Source of the DNA: Microbacteriaceae bacterium
GTDB taxonomy: Bacteria > Actinomycetota > Actinomycetes > Actinomycetales > Microbacteriaceae
Direction of reading: 5' to 3'
Assembly (NCBI GenBank): GCA_024645175.1
Contig: JAHEGB010000009.1
Coordinates: forward strand, 1-35,536
DNA length: 35,536 nt
Part shown: positions 17,101-24,427 of the stretch, in pieces
Position numbering within the stretch: position 1 is the stretch's first letter
Layout of the letters: every line of letters starts with the position of its first letter
Made by a program: the position numbers and the translations under genes
The notes under the pieces: generated by a model
What the model was told of the DNA's origin: nothing
Seen by the model: the letters and a program-made list of their open reading frames with translations, nothing else
Databases searched by the model: none

Positions 17101-17435
17101 GGAGTGAAGTCAGCCGAGAGGTCTTTAGGCCAATAGGTGCCGTGATCGCGAAGGCTAACCAGGCTTTCGAAGATGCGCTTGGCAAGTTCGGCCGCCGCCT
17201 TGCGGGTGAAGGTAAGGCCCAGAATCTCTTCGGGTTTAGCTATTTCATTGGCAACAAGCCATGGCACGCGAATCGCCATAAGCGAGGTCTTGCCACTGCC
17301 TGCGCCGGCAACCACTAGAGCCGGCGAGCTAATCGATGCGCCTTCGATGGCCGCAACCTGCTCTTCGGTTAGGTCGTGCTTATTGCCAAGTGCCTTCGAA
17401 ATTTCGTTGGCCGAGTATTTGAATTTAGTTTCCAT
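14184..17435 (-). CDS. adnB: AdnB subunit of the AdnAB helicase-nuclease
   Basis: Lead motor plus nuclease of the actinobacterial double-strand-break resection machine that feeds RecA. It has an N-terminal SF1 helicase: Walker A GAGSGKT (44-50), motif II LLDEYQDTS (about 287-295), GDPNQSIYGWRG (about 317-328), motif V HGAKGLEWD and motif VI RRLIYVAITRPKH (about 750). A C-terminal RecB-like PD-(D/E)XK nuclease follows, with GNLFHAW, Asp1007 and Lys1009 in VDWKT, and QLALYR (1026-1031). At 1083 residues it matches AdnB. Its ATG lies inside the end of adnA (11-nt overlap), so translation is coupled and a 1:1 heterodimer is expected. Order adnA-adnB is the same as Rv3202c-Rv3201c. Confidence 0.92.
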   Translation of the reverse strand: METKFKYSANEISKALGNKHDLTEEQVAAIEGASISSPALVVAGAGSGKTSLMAIRVPWLVANEIAKPEEILGLTFTRKAAAELAKRIFESLVSLRDHGTYWPKDLSADFTPPNVSTYNSYANNLFRDFALQLGYEADAIQLTDATQYQFAKQMLNARGGSVASDLLDQDFSADDLIEKVVALAQSMNENLATSESISAYLTEVHEIIAALPKKAGDTSGERNGYINDLLETLKRTELIARLADEFNRHKLAEGRIDYSDQVALAERAVRDLPEVAERERGRYKQVLLDEYQDTSFLQTRLLSGLFFDHTVLAVGDPNQSIYGWRGASASNLSEFATDFSSKPIEQFKLSTSWRNPSGVLTLANHLAEPLATPASYLNEAAAKQVSSLEVVTLKAAPSAAEGEIEVSFEQDLKQEAKKVADWFDAKFKQPSPNKDGSQTAALLLRKRANIRLYVEELQRAGLEVEVVGLGGLLEMPEVADIKSALAVLVRPDAGTELIRLLTGARWRIAAKDIAGLHKFAKYLVRTNPEFKDVAGRSDESALSLVDALDRLNTGSVPEALTISEDGLERMRDAAKLFANMRQRLGLPLPELVRAIVSELWIDIELMANPSRKHPLIHINEFISVVTSFVASGNTQSISMLLDYLDYAADRERLEAPRAKPQNKVIQVLTIHGAKGLEWDYVALPSLMQNEFPSKPRSMQGWLSEGQLPYELRGDKSTLPRFDFETPTTQKLLNDSRELFSKTWVREMLLDEERRLIYVAITRPKHELLLSGCYWKPGVKEAMEPSQFLLECLALPGGPLANIGELPEREAEEQPLKKSDLVEEWPKQPFGEERGKQVHDAADAVTKAIETNAVEPAAKDETAKLIKHLLREQEVLKGQVDKVDFPVRIPASNFKAYLGELDEVAGGYLRPVPSQPYAQSRRGNLFHAWVEKRFAPSGNLLDDEEFELEDEEDFYTIDELKANFENSRFAKLTPLAVEQEIQLTIDQNTFICKMDAIYETEDGVQIVDWKTNKPPTDAEDLRRRSLQLALYRLAFAEYSKMPIEKVQASFFFVGEGEELTPKAILGKAEILEEWNLVLAQLVED

Positions 17436-20400
17436 AAGTCACCTGATCAATCAAGTGCAGCGAGCAAGTGCCGAACCCGTATGGGTCTGTACAGTGCTCA
17501 CCCACTTTTGCAACGAAGACCTGATCTTTCATCAGCATGCCTTCGGTAATGGCCTCGATTGTGGCAATCATTTCTGCACGTAGTGCTTCATCTGTCTGCA
17601 GCGAAGGCTGAGCGGCAACGATTTGCTTCTCTTTGGTGCCAACCTCGATGAGGCGTGCGCCGGCAAGATTTGGGTTTGCCGCCAACTGCGGAATGTCTTC
17701 GAACTTCTCTGCAAGTGCAGCCAACTGATAGATGCCGAGCTGTGCGTTGCTGTTCACCTTGTCGGCAGCAACCTTGTATTTCGAAGTCTTGAGGTCGGCT
17801 ATAACAACTGTTCCGTCTGGGTAAAGTTCGATGCGGTCGACGGTGCCACGAACCTTTGCACCAGCGATGTCGAATTTGAACGGAACTTCTTTGCCGATTA
17901 CTTTGTCGCCCTCGACCTCGAATGACTGCAGGTATGACAGCAACTTGCCAATCATCTTGCCAACGCGTCGGCGTTCGGCAGCCTCTTGCCAATCTGAATC
18001 GAATTCGAGATCTGCCCACTTCGAGTCGACGATCTTCCAAAAGTGTTCTGCGTCGTTCACGGTTGCCGTTTCGAGCACTTCGTGCATGAGGGTTCCGACG
18101 CGAGTCTTGAACGAGGTGTCGCCGCCGCCGTGCGAGTTGATGAACCAGTGCAGCGGGCACTTGATGAAGTTCTCGAGTTCTGAAGGGTGAAGAATCAGCT
18201 GGTTCCGGTCGCCATCTTCGGCGTTCAAGACAGCAAGCGGCTCTGTAGTCGATGGAGCAACGAGGCCATACCAAGAATCTGGGTGGGCACCAGGCACACC
18301 GGCGTTGGCAAGCCTGGCCAGGTGGCCGGCGATCTCGAGCCGCGCATGCTCACTCTGCGCCTGAATCAGGTCGCGGCGCAGGCGACCGACAAGACCGCGA
18401 AGGGTGTAGCGCAGCTTTGTGTATTCTCGGGCTTCGACAGCTTGACCGGCAAGCAAGCGCACAAACTGCGAGGCCTGTTCTTCTTCGGTGTCGATTGCAG
18501 TCACGAGCAGCTTCTCGGTTGCGGCACCGACCGCCTTGTAGAGCATGCGCAACTCAGATGGCAACTCTGAGCGTTGCTGAGTTTTGATGTCAAAACCAGG
18601 GTCGCGCATCAGCGCATCGAACGCGGTTGCACCCAACAACGAAGAACGCGGCTTGAGGTTCGGCCAGATGCCCTCTTGCATGTGCGCGAGAGCAACGATC
18701 TTGAACTGACGACCGATTAGACCAGCTGGTGTGAGCAGCGAAACGGTGTTTGCCGAATTTGAACTTGTGCCGAGAGTGTCTTCTGGCAATCTCAAACCGA
18801 GTTGCTGTTCGACGAACTCTGCAGCGTTGCCGTTTGGGTTGCGCTCAACGTATCGAGAGGCTGCTGCGAACAGCGCAACAATCGAGTCGAGATTGCGACC
18901 AACCTGAAGTGCAATTTCTTCTGCACCTAAAGATGCGTTTGGCCAGGTCTTCGATGGCGAGCTGTTGCTCCAGGCCATCCAGAGAAGATCTTCGACGGTT
19001 GCGTCTTGTCTTTCTGATTCGTCTATCAAATCGAAAAACAGTTCAATGAACTTGTTGGCACGTTTGCCGTCGCCGGTTTCGAGTGCAGCAGCTGAGCCGC
19101 GCGCAAGAAATAGGTCAGCGAGAAGTTGCTGGCTGTTGCGGTCGCCGCCAGCATTCAGTTCGTGGCTGCGCAAGGTTCGGCGAAGGCGACGAAGTGAGAG
19201 CGCGTCGAAGCCGCCAATTGGCGAAGCTAGCAACTCGGTTGCCAAAGCGAAGTCAATCGCTGGGCGGCTGAGAACGACCTGCAGCAACTTGAGATAAGCG
19301 GCCGAGGCAAACTCGTCGCGCAGAGCAGACTTTGCGCCGACGATGCGAACCGGCACAGACTCGGCGGCTAGGGCAAACTCGAGCTCTTCGAGTTCTTCAA
19401 CCGAGCGGGCAACAACAGCCATGTCACCAAAACGCACGCCCTTATTGAGGTGCAGTTTGCGCAACTGATTGGCGATGAATGCCGTTTCTTCTTGCTGAAG
19501 TGTGAAAACCCGAGCCTTGACGCTCTTGTCGCCCGGCTCTACCTCGTTCGAACCAACACCCTTGCGCTGCTCGCCAGCCAGGGCAACGTTGATTCGTGGC
19601 GTGATGCGACGCATTGCAGCGGCAATCGCATCAGCGTGTGAGTCAGCTCGTGGTTCAAGCGTGATGTTGACCACCTTGCGCGCAGAGGCAGCGGCAATCT
19701 TGTCGACCAAGCGAGACATTGCCTCTGGGTCGCCGGCGCGAAAGCCCATGGTCGCCGCATCGGGGTCGCCAAACAAAACGACACCGGCACGAGCCGGGCC
19801 TTCGGTGAGAGCAAGAATGAAGTCGGTTGCAGCAGGAGTTAGTTCTTGAGCGTCATCGATCAAGAATTCTTTGACCTCTGCAAGTTGACCAGGCCAGATA
19901 CCGGCGCGCAATAGCTTTGCGGCTTCGACAAGCAGTGACGACGGGTCGAAACGGTGTGCGTGAACCTCGAGCGAAAGTTCGCGCAAATAGTATTCATAAA
20001 GTTTCGCGGCACCGAGCCACTGAACTTTGTCGTGCGCACGACCAACTTCGGCCAAACGCTCTGGCGAAACCGAGTGCTCGATAGCAACCGAGACCAGGTC
20101 GCGCAATTCATTTCTGAAACCGGTTAGGCCAAGCACGTTCTTGTTGATGTGCTTCGGAAATTCTGGAAACTCTAGTTCGCCCTCGATAACGCGATCGATT
20201 AGGTCTTCGAGCATTGCGTCTTGCTCTGAACCGCTAATCAACTCAGGCAACTTGTTGCCGCGCTCGATTGCCTCGAAACGCAAAATCGAAAACGCGAGCG
20301 AGCTTAGGGTGCGAGAAAGTGGGCCAAGCGTTGCGCCCTGGTAAGCCAACGCCAACTCGTCGCGAAGTTTGTTAGCCGCAAAGCGGTTTGCCGCAATAGC

Positions 20401-20634
20401 TACAACCGATTCGGGTTTATCGGCGCGAGCCAGCGCCAAAAAGAGAGCCTTGAGCGCAGTGGTCTTGCCAGATGACGGACTGCCCACCGCGAGCGCGACT
20501 GAGCCCATTGGCAGCGCCGCGATTTCGGCTTGCTTCGCGGTCAGGTTCTCGGCGGCAAGCTCGGCGGTCAGACCTCGTTCGGCAAGCGAGTGCTTGCGAA
20601 ACTTGGCCGTGATGACTTGCTTGGATTTCTTCAT
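17425..20634 (-). CDS. adnA: AdnA subunit of the AdnAB helicase-nuclease
   Basis: Partner subunit of AdnB. Walker A GSPSSGKT (51-58), a divergent motif II with DDAQ in place of DEXQ, and a C-terminal AddB-type nuclease: CPLHWF (Cys826), TLMHE (about 848-852), Asp947 and Lys949 in ADLKT, and QLGIYQ (965-970). AddB-type nucleases carry a 4Fe-4S site, one Cys before the domain and a C-x2-C-x5-C triad after it. Here the triad reads Cys1048-x8-Cys1057 with Pro1051 at the middle position. The start is taken at ATG 20634 (1069 residues) because TATTCT ends 7 nt before it. An in-frame ATG at 20664 would add 10 residues and is also possible (TAGATT ends 5 nt before it). Confidence 0.9.
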   Translation of the reverse strand: MKKSKQVITAKFRKHSLAERGLTAELAAENLTAKQAEIAALPMGSVALAVGSPSSGKTTALKALFLALARADKPESVVAIAANRFAANKLRDELALAYQGATLGPLSRTLSSLAFSILRFEAIERGNKLPELISGSEQDAMLEDLIDRVIEGELEFPEFPKHINKNVLGLTGFRNELRDLVSVAIEHSVSPERLAEVGRAHDKVQWLGAAKLYEYYLRELSLEVHAHRFDPSSLLVEAAKLLRAGIWPGQLAEVKEFLIDDAQELTPAATDFILALTEGPARAGVVLFGDPDAATMGFRAGDPEAMSRLVDKIAAASARKVVNITLEPRADSHADAIAAAMRRITPRINVALAGEQRKGVGSNEVEPGDKSVKARVFTLQQEETAFIANQLRKLHLNKGVRFGDMAVVARSVEELEELEFALAAESVPVRIVGAKSALRDEFASAAYLKLLQVVLSRPAIDFALATELLASPIGGFDALSLRRLRRTLRSHELNAGGDRNSQQLLADLFLARGSAAALETGDGKRANKFIELFFDLIDESERQDATVEDLLWMAWSNSSPSKTWPNASLGAEEIALQVGRNLDSIVALFAAASRYVERNPNGNAAEFVEQQLGLRLPEDTLGTSSNSANTVSLLTPAGLIGRQFKIVALAHMQEGIWPNLKPRSSLLGATAFDALMRDPGFDIKTQQRSELPSELRMLYKAVGAATEKLLVTAIDTEEEQASQFVRLLAGQAVEAREYTKLRYTLRGLVGRLRRDLIQAQSEHARLEIAGHLARLANAGVPGAHPDSWYGLVAPSTTEPLAVLNAEDGDRNQLILHPSELENFIKCPLHWFINSHGGGDTSFKTRVGTLMHEVLETATVNDAEHFWKIVDSKWADLEFDSDWQEAAERRRVGKMIGKLLSYLQSFEVEGDKVIGKEVPFKFDIAGAKVRGTVDRIELYPDGTVVIADLKTSKYKVAADKVNSNAQLGIYQLAALAEKFEDIPQLAANPNLAGARLIEVGTKEKQIVAAQPSLQTDEALRAEMIATIEAITEGMLMKDQVFVAKVGEHCTDPYGFGTCSLHLIDQVTYGN

Positions 20635-20641
20635 TGCCCCG

Positions 20642-20647
20642 AGAATA
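20642..20647 (-). promoter_or_regulatory. -10 element of adnA (leaderless arrangement)
   Basis: On the minus strand TATTCT is followed by 7 nt and ATG 20634. The identical hexamer and spacing occur before the ferritin-like gene (21974-21979). Confidence 0.45.
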
Positions 20648-20668
20648 ACCCACCCCTCTGACATGTCG

Positions 20669-20674
20669 TAATCT
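20669..20674 (+). promoter_or_regulatory. -10 element of the DUF3107 gene
   Basis: TAATCT ends 7 nt before a TTG (20682) and 25 nt before the ATG at 20700. Transcription from about 20682 would leave an 18-nt leader carrying GAAAGG. Confidence 0.5.
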
Positions 20675-20699
20675 AGACAAGTTGAGCGAAAGGCACACC

Positions 20700-20924
20700 A
20701 TGGACGTACGAATCGGCATCAAAGACTCACCCCGCGAATTGGCATTTGAGAGCAATCAGTCGGCGGCAGAGATCGAGCAGATCGTGGCCGGTGCGCTAAA
20801 CGCCGAGGCCAAGCTGCTCACCTTGAGTGACAGCAAGGGCCGCAAGTTCATCATCCCTACCTCTTCTATTACTTACCTTGAGATTGGCGTCGAAGAAGCA
20901 CGCCGGGTTGGATTCATCGCCTAA
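20700..20924 (+). CDS. DUF3107 family protein
   Basis: A 74-residue cytoplasmic protein of the actinobacterial DUF3107 family (TB9.4/Rv3208A-like), function unknown. It is compact with a beta-alpha-beta look: N-terminal strand MDVRIGI, central helix with SAAEIEQIV, and C-terminal strand TYLEIGVEEARRVGF. The ATG at 20700 is chosen because GAAAGG lies 7 nt upstream and homologues begin MxVxIG. A TTG at 20682 would add six residues and would be leaderless. Divergent from adnA, as in mycobacteria, and overlapped by 1 nt with the next gene. Confidence 0.88.
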   Translation: MDVRIGIKDSPRELAFESNQSAAEIEQIVAGALNAEAKLLTLSDSKGRKFIIPTSSITYLEIGVEEARRVGFIA

Positions 20925-21178
20925 TGGAAATCGCATTCATCGTCTTTTACGCGGCAATTCTCGGATTGGTCGCCCCATACATCGGTCTCAAGAGCGAGAA
21001 GTTCGGCGGCCTAGTGCCAGCCGTCAGCGCACTGGTTAGCGGTGCAATTCTGTGGACTGCCCTCACCTGGGTTGGCATGTCTCACACCGATGCTTGGATT
21101 TGGATCATCGTGATGTTGGCAATGCCAGCATTCATGTGGTTTGTTCCGAAGCGCATCGAAGCGATTCGTTCAAAGTAA
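20924..21178 (+). CDS. Small three-helix membrane protein
   Basis: An 84-residue hypothetical integral membrane protein with three hydrophobic segments (about 2-22, 27-48 and 54-72) and a basic C-terminus (KRIEAIRSK) predicted to be cytoplasmic. Its ATG shares the A of the DUF3107 stop (TAATG), so translation is almost certainly coupled. No family recognised; similar small membrane proteins follow DUF3107 genes in other Microbacteriaceae by recollection, which would need checking. Confidence 0.8.
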   Translation: MEIAFIVFYAAILGLVAPYIGLKSEKFGGLVPAVSALVSGAILWTALTWVGMSHTDAWIWIIVMLAMPAFMWFVPKRIEAIRSK

Positions 21179-21192
21179 AACCCCGCAGAGTG

Positions 21193-21966
21193 CTAAGCGG
21201 TTAGCCCGATCGCATCCATGCGCACCGAGTGCGCTGCAATCAGTTCGCTAACCAGCGGCTCAAGCTTCGAATAGGCCGAGAGGTTCACTTCGCGCTCCTG
21301 CTCGATGGTCAGCTGAGCGGTCTTGGTCACACCAGCAAGTTTGCGATTGTCGAAGGTTGCGCGAAGCTCAAGCAAAACGTCACCCATGATGCGACGACCC
21401 CAAAGCGCTAGTCGCGATGACAAAGCCGGGTCGGCCTGCATCGACTCTGCAAGAACCTTGGTTGCGTATTTCTCAAAAGTCTTGTCACTCAAAATCTTTT
21501 CGATCGATGCGCGAGTGGTTGCATCCAAGCCAATGGCAAGTCGCTTATAGAAGTCATTTAGCAAACCGCTCACCAGATAAATCTTGATGATGGTTTCGTA
21601 GAAGTCGATTCCGCTGATGCGCGAGTGAAAAGTTTCGATGCGCTCAACGAACGGATCCATGGCGTCGGTGGCATCTGTGCCCGACGCAACAATCAGCTTT
21701 GCAATCGAGCGGTACTGCTCGAAGCACTTGGCTGCCGCCTCACTGAGCTGAGCCTTGTATTGAGTTGTCGGCGCATACTTGAGTTCGTTTGTCAAAATCT
21801 CGAACTGGCTGAGCTGCAGATAAGCGAGCTGGCCGAGGTATTTCTTTGGTTCTGGTGTGTATGGCTTGAGATTCACCTTGTCGGTGTTTCGTGCTGCGCG
21901 CTCTTCACGCGCTGGCAAGGTGAACTTGCTTGCGTTAGGAAACAGACGCTTGAGCCAATCGAACAT
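21193..21966 (-). CDS. Ferritin-like fold protein (Rv3210c-like)
   Basis: A 257-residue, largely helical protein resembling the actinobacterial 'ferritin-like fold-containing protein' family. Recognised features are LGQLAYLQLSQFE (about 44-56), PFVERIETFHSRISG (105-119), the FYETIIKIYLVSGL region (122-135), and DPALSSRLALWGRR (about 179-192). Two candidate carboxylate ligands, Glu56 and Glu83, are present, but the ExxH that would follow is E-Q-Y-R (83-86), so a complete di-iron site is doubtful. Position next to a DEAD-box gene matches Rv3210c-Rv3211. TATTCT ends 7 nt before the ATG, suggesting a leaderless mRNA. Function unknown. Confidence 0.72.
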   Translation of the reverse strand: MFDWLKRLFPNASKFTLPAREERAARNTDKVNLKPYTPEPKKYLGQLAYLQLSQFEILTNELKYAPTTQYKAQLSEAAAKCFEQYRSIAKLIVASGTDATDAMDPFVERIETFHSRISGIDFYETIIKIYLVSGLLNDFYKRLAIGLDATTRASIEKILSDKTFEKYATKVLAESMQADPALSSRLALWGRRIMGDVLLELRATFDNRKLAGVTKTAQLTIEQEREVNLSAYSKLEPLVSELIAAHSVRMDAIGLTA

Positions 21967-21973
21967 GGGTTCA

Positions 21974-21979
21974 AGAATA
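21974..21979 (-). promoter_or_regulatory. -10 element of the ferritin-like gene (leaderless arrangement)
   Basis: On the minus strand TATTCT is followed by 7 nt and ATG 21966; no Shine-Dalgarno. Confidence 0.55.
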
Positions 21980-22006
21980 CCCTCGTCTCAAAAATGCCCC
22001 AAAAGG

Positions 22007-22012
22007 TAGGAT
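22007..22012 (+). promoter_or_regulatory. -10 element upstream of the rhlE leader
   Basis: TAGGAT ends 8 nt before an ATG at 22021 and 55 nt before the rhlE start. Transcription would start at or just before 22021, giving a leader of about 47 nt that contains the small ORF and a GCGGC/GCCGC hairpin (22025-22029 with 22036-22040). Confidence 0.5.
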
Positions 22013-22020
22013 TAGAGGGT

Positions 22021-22071
22021 ATGCGCGGCAGTCTCGCCGCCAGCGTGCCCCAATTAGAGGAGCCCCCTTGA
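22021..22071 (+). CDS. Putative 16-codon leader ORF of rhlE
   Basis: ATG 22021 opens a 16-residue reading frame (MRGSLAASVPQLEEPP) that ends in TGA overlapping the TTG start of rhlE as TTGA. The ATG lies 8 nt after TAGGAT, so it could be translated as a leaderless mRNA. The last codons include the GAGGAG used as Shine-Dalgarno by rhlE, which would allow termination-reinitiation coupling. No known family; coding potential of so short a frame cannot be judged from one sequence. Confidence 0.4.
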   Translation: MRGSLAASVPQLEEPP

Positions 22072-23468
22072 CCTTTCGCGACCTTGGCATCGACCAAGAC
22101 ATCGCCGATGCCCTTGCTGCCAAAGGCATTACCGAGCCATTCCCGATTCAAGAGCAGGCCATTCCGGTCGCTCTAACCGGCCAAGACGTTATTGGCCAGG
22201 CCAAGACCGGAACCGGAAAGACCTTTGGTTTCGGCCTTCCATTGATTCAGATTCTCGGCCCAAACCCAGCTCTAGGCGCTCAGGCCCTAGTTGTCGTGCC
22301 TACCCGTGAGCTTTGCATTCAGGTTGCCGAAGACCTCAAGCTAGCGACCGCTAACCGCCCAACGATGGTTGCGGCCATCTACGGTGGCAAGGCCTATGAA
22401 GGTCAGGTTGCCGAGATTGAAGCCGGTGCGCAGATTCTTGTCGGAACCCCTGGTCGATTGATCGACCTCTCGAAGCAAAAGAAGCTCGACCTGGGCAACA
22501 TTCGCTTCATGGTGCTCGACGAAGCAGACGAAATGCTAGACCTCGGCTTCTTGCCAGATGTTGAGCGTCTGTTTGCATACACCCCGGATGGCCGCCAGAC
22601 CATGTTGTTCTCTGCCACCATGCCAGGCGCAATCGTCACCATGGCACGCAAGTATCAGAACAAGCCTGTGCACATCCGTGCGAATGAACCAGATGAAGGT
22701 CACACCAAAGCAGACATCAAGCAGTTCATCTACCGTGCGCACTCTCTCGACAAGGATGAAGTGGTCGGCCGAATTCTTCAGGCCGAGGGTCGCGGCAAGA
22801 CCGTTATTTTTTGTAAGACCAAGCGTCAAGCTTCGAAGGTTTCTGAAGAGCTAATCGATCGCGGATTCAATGCGACCGCTTTGCACGGCGACATGTCTCA
22901 AGAGGCGCGCGAAAAGTCGATGGCGGCGTTCCGCAGCGGCAAGCGCGACATTTTGGTTGCGACCGAAGTTGCAGCGCGAGGCATCGACGTCGATGACGTT
23001 ACTCACGTGATTAACTACACGGTTCCTGAAGACGAAAAGGCGCTGCTTCACCGCGTCGGTCGCACCGGTCGCGCTGGTCGCACCGGAATCGCCGTGACTT
23101 TCGTCGACTGGGAAGACCTCACTCGCTGGAAGCACATCAACGATGCACTTCAGTTCGGTCAGCCTGAGCCAACCGAAACCTACTCGAGCTCTGCTCACCT
23201 GTTTGAAGACTTGAACATCGCCCCTGGAACCAAGGGCCGCATTCGTGCATCGACGATGGTGCCAAAGACCGCCGGTTCAAATGATCGTGGCGGCAATAGC
23301 CGTGGCGGTTCATCGAGTGGTCGCGGTGGCAACTCGCGCGGTGGCGACAAGAAGCCTGCGCAGCGCAGCGGTTCAACCGAGAAGAAGCCTGAGCACGGCA
23401 CCGGCGAACACAAGCGCCCCGCTAGCAACCGTCAGCGCACTCGCACTCGTCGCTCTTCAGACAGCTAA
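22068..23468 (+). CDS. rhlE: DEAD-box ATP-dependent RNA helicase (RhlE-like)
   Basis: Unwinds structured RNA; likely roles are RNA decay, ribosome assembly or cold adaptation. Motifs in order: Q motif FPIQEQA, I AKTGTGKT, Ia PTREL, Ib GTPGRL, II DEAD (about 154-157), III SAT, then IV-VI including ARGIDV and HRVGRTGRAG (about 330-340). After residue 395 comes a basic Gly/Arg/Ser-rich tail with RGG-type repeats, typical RNA-binding tails. TTG 22068 is preceded by GAGGAG at 5 nt and gives the family N-terminus (TFRDLGI). It may be translationally coupled to the leader ORF. Stop codon abuts that of the convergent PHP gene with no gap and no terminator. Confidence 0.93.
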   Translation: MTFRDLGIDQDIADALAAKGITEPFPIQEQAIPVALTGQDVIGQAKTGTGKTFGFGLPLIQILGPNPALGAQALVVVPTRELCIQVAEDLKLATANRPTMVAAIYGGKAYEGQVAEIEAGAQILVGTPGRLIDLSKQKKLDLGNIRFMVLDEADEMLDLGFLPDVERLFAYTPDGRQTMLFSATMPGAIVTMARKYQNKPVHIRANEPDEGHTKADIKQFIYRAHSLDKDEVVGRILQAEGRGKTVIFCKTKRQASKVSEELIDRGFNATALHGDMSQEAREKSMAAFRSGKRDILVATEVAARGIDVDDVTHVINYTVPEDEKALLHRVGRTGRAGRTGIAVTFVDWEDLTRWKHINDALQFGQPEPTETYSSSAHLFEDLNIAPGTKGRIRASTMVPKTAGSNDRGGNSRGGSSSGRGGNSRGGDKKPAQRSGSTEKKPEHGTGEHKRPASNRQRTRTRRSSDS

Positions 23469-24359
23469 CTAAAGTTGAGCTTTGGTTCCGGTAGCTTGAG
23501 CCAAGATTCGCTCAAACATTTCTGGGCTCGTGGTGTTTTCGCCGAGACGATTCTGCTTGCCGGTTAGTCCGTGATAGTCGCTTGAACCGGTAATCACTAG
23601 GTCAAACTCGGCAGCCATTTCGCGCAACCACTTTTGCGCGTGCTCTGGCACGTCGCGGTGATCGACTTCGAATCCGGCTAGGCCAGCGGCAATCATCTCT
23701 TCGAAGTGCGCTCGCGGCATTGGCTGGCCCTCGGCTGGGCCTTTGCCTCGGCTCATTGGGTGAGCAATAACCGGAACTCCCCCGGCGCGACGAATCAACT
23801 TGATTGCTTCGATGGTGTCTGGCACTCCGCGGTTCGGAACGTAGTAGCGGTCTGAGCCGTTTGGCCAAATCTCAGCGAACACGGCGTCGCGAGAATCAAA
23901 GTGTCCACGATGAATCATGGCATCGGCAACAGCAGGGCGACCGTTAGTTGCACCGTCTGCGATAAACATTTCAACGTCTGACCATTCGAGGTCAAAGTCT
24001 GCGCCGATCTTTTCGACAATGGCACGAAGTCGCTCTTCACGGCTGGTTACAGAGTCGGCAAGCACCTGAGCAAGCTCTTGGTGGTTCGGGTCAGGCAGGT
24101 AGGCAAGCATGTGAACGCCAAACTTGTGCATTTCGCCAGAAGGTGAAAGAACGTGGGCACGGGTGGTGATTTCGATGCCCGGCACAAAGCCAATTCCCAG
24201 TTCGCGCGCGACATCGGCTGCCTCGGCCCATCCGTGGGTGGTGTCGTGATCTGTCAGGGCGAGCACATCAACGCCGGCCAATTTCGCCTGGCGAAAGACC
24301 TCTGCGACCGATTCTTTGCCGTCGCTGCAGGTGCTGTGTGAGTGGAGATCGATTTTCAT
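23469..24359 (-). CDS. PHP-domain phosphoesterase
   Basis: A 296-residue PHP-family metal-dependent phosphoesterase, in the group that includes 3',5'-nucleotide bisphosphate phosphatase/RNase AM (YciV, formerly TrpH). PHP motifs are visible: DLHSHST (4-10), LTDHDT (35-40), a central Glu in PGIEITTR (about 60-67), a His in IAHPMSRG (about 200-207), and SDYHG (about 276-280). The product and exact substrate are not decidable. AAGG lies 4 nt before the ATG and TAGCCT (24381-24386) is a candidate -10, giving a short normal leader. Divergent from the aminopeptidase gene. Confidence 0.88.
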   Translation of the reverse strand: MKIDLHSHSTCSDGKESVAEVFRQAKLAGVDVLALTDHDTTHGWAEAADVARELGIGFVPGIEITTRAHVLSPSGEMHKFGVHMLAYLPDPNHQELAQVLADSVTSREERLRAIVEKIGADFDLEWSDVEMFIADGATNGRPAVADAMIHRGHFDSRDAVFAEIWPNGSDRYYVPNRGVPDTIEAIKLIRRAGGVPVIAHPMSRGKGPAEGQPMPRAHFEEMIAAGLAGFEVDHRDVPEHAQKWLREMAAEFDLVITGSSDYHGLTGKQNRLGENTTSPEMFERILAQATGTKAQL

Positions 24360-24380
24360 GGTGCCTTGCCCTTCGACTAA

Positions 24381-24386
24381 AGGCTA
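24381..24386 (-). promoter_or_regulatory. Candidate -10 element of the PHP gene
   Basis: TAGCCT on the minus strand, 21 nt before the ATG at 24359. No clear -35. Confidence 0.35.
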
Positions 24387-24427
24387 CCAAGCGCCACCCA
24401 CATCAAAGCGGTGGCAGAATAATCTGC

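Noticed and set aside
17588-18274. 228-residue Arg-rich open frame on the same strand as adnA
   Set aside because: Out of frame within adnA's nuclease domain; extremely Arg/Cys-rich and without homologous patterns.
20682-20699. TTG start at 20682 for DUF3107
   Set aside because: The ATG at 20700 has GAAAGG at good spacing and matches the family N-terminus; kept only as an alternative.
24338-24427. 30-residue N-terminal extension of aminopeptidase P
   Set aside because: Overlaps the PHP gene start, has no ribosome-binding site, and the sequence does not resemble the family.
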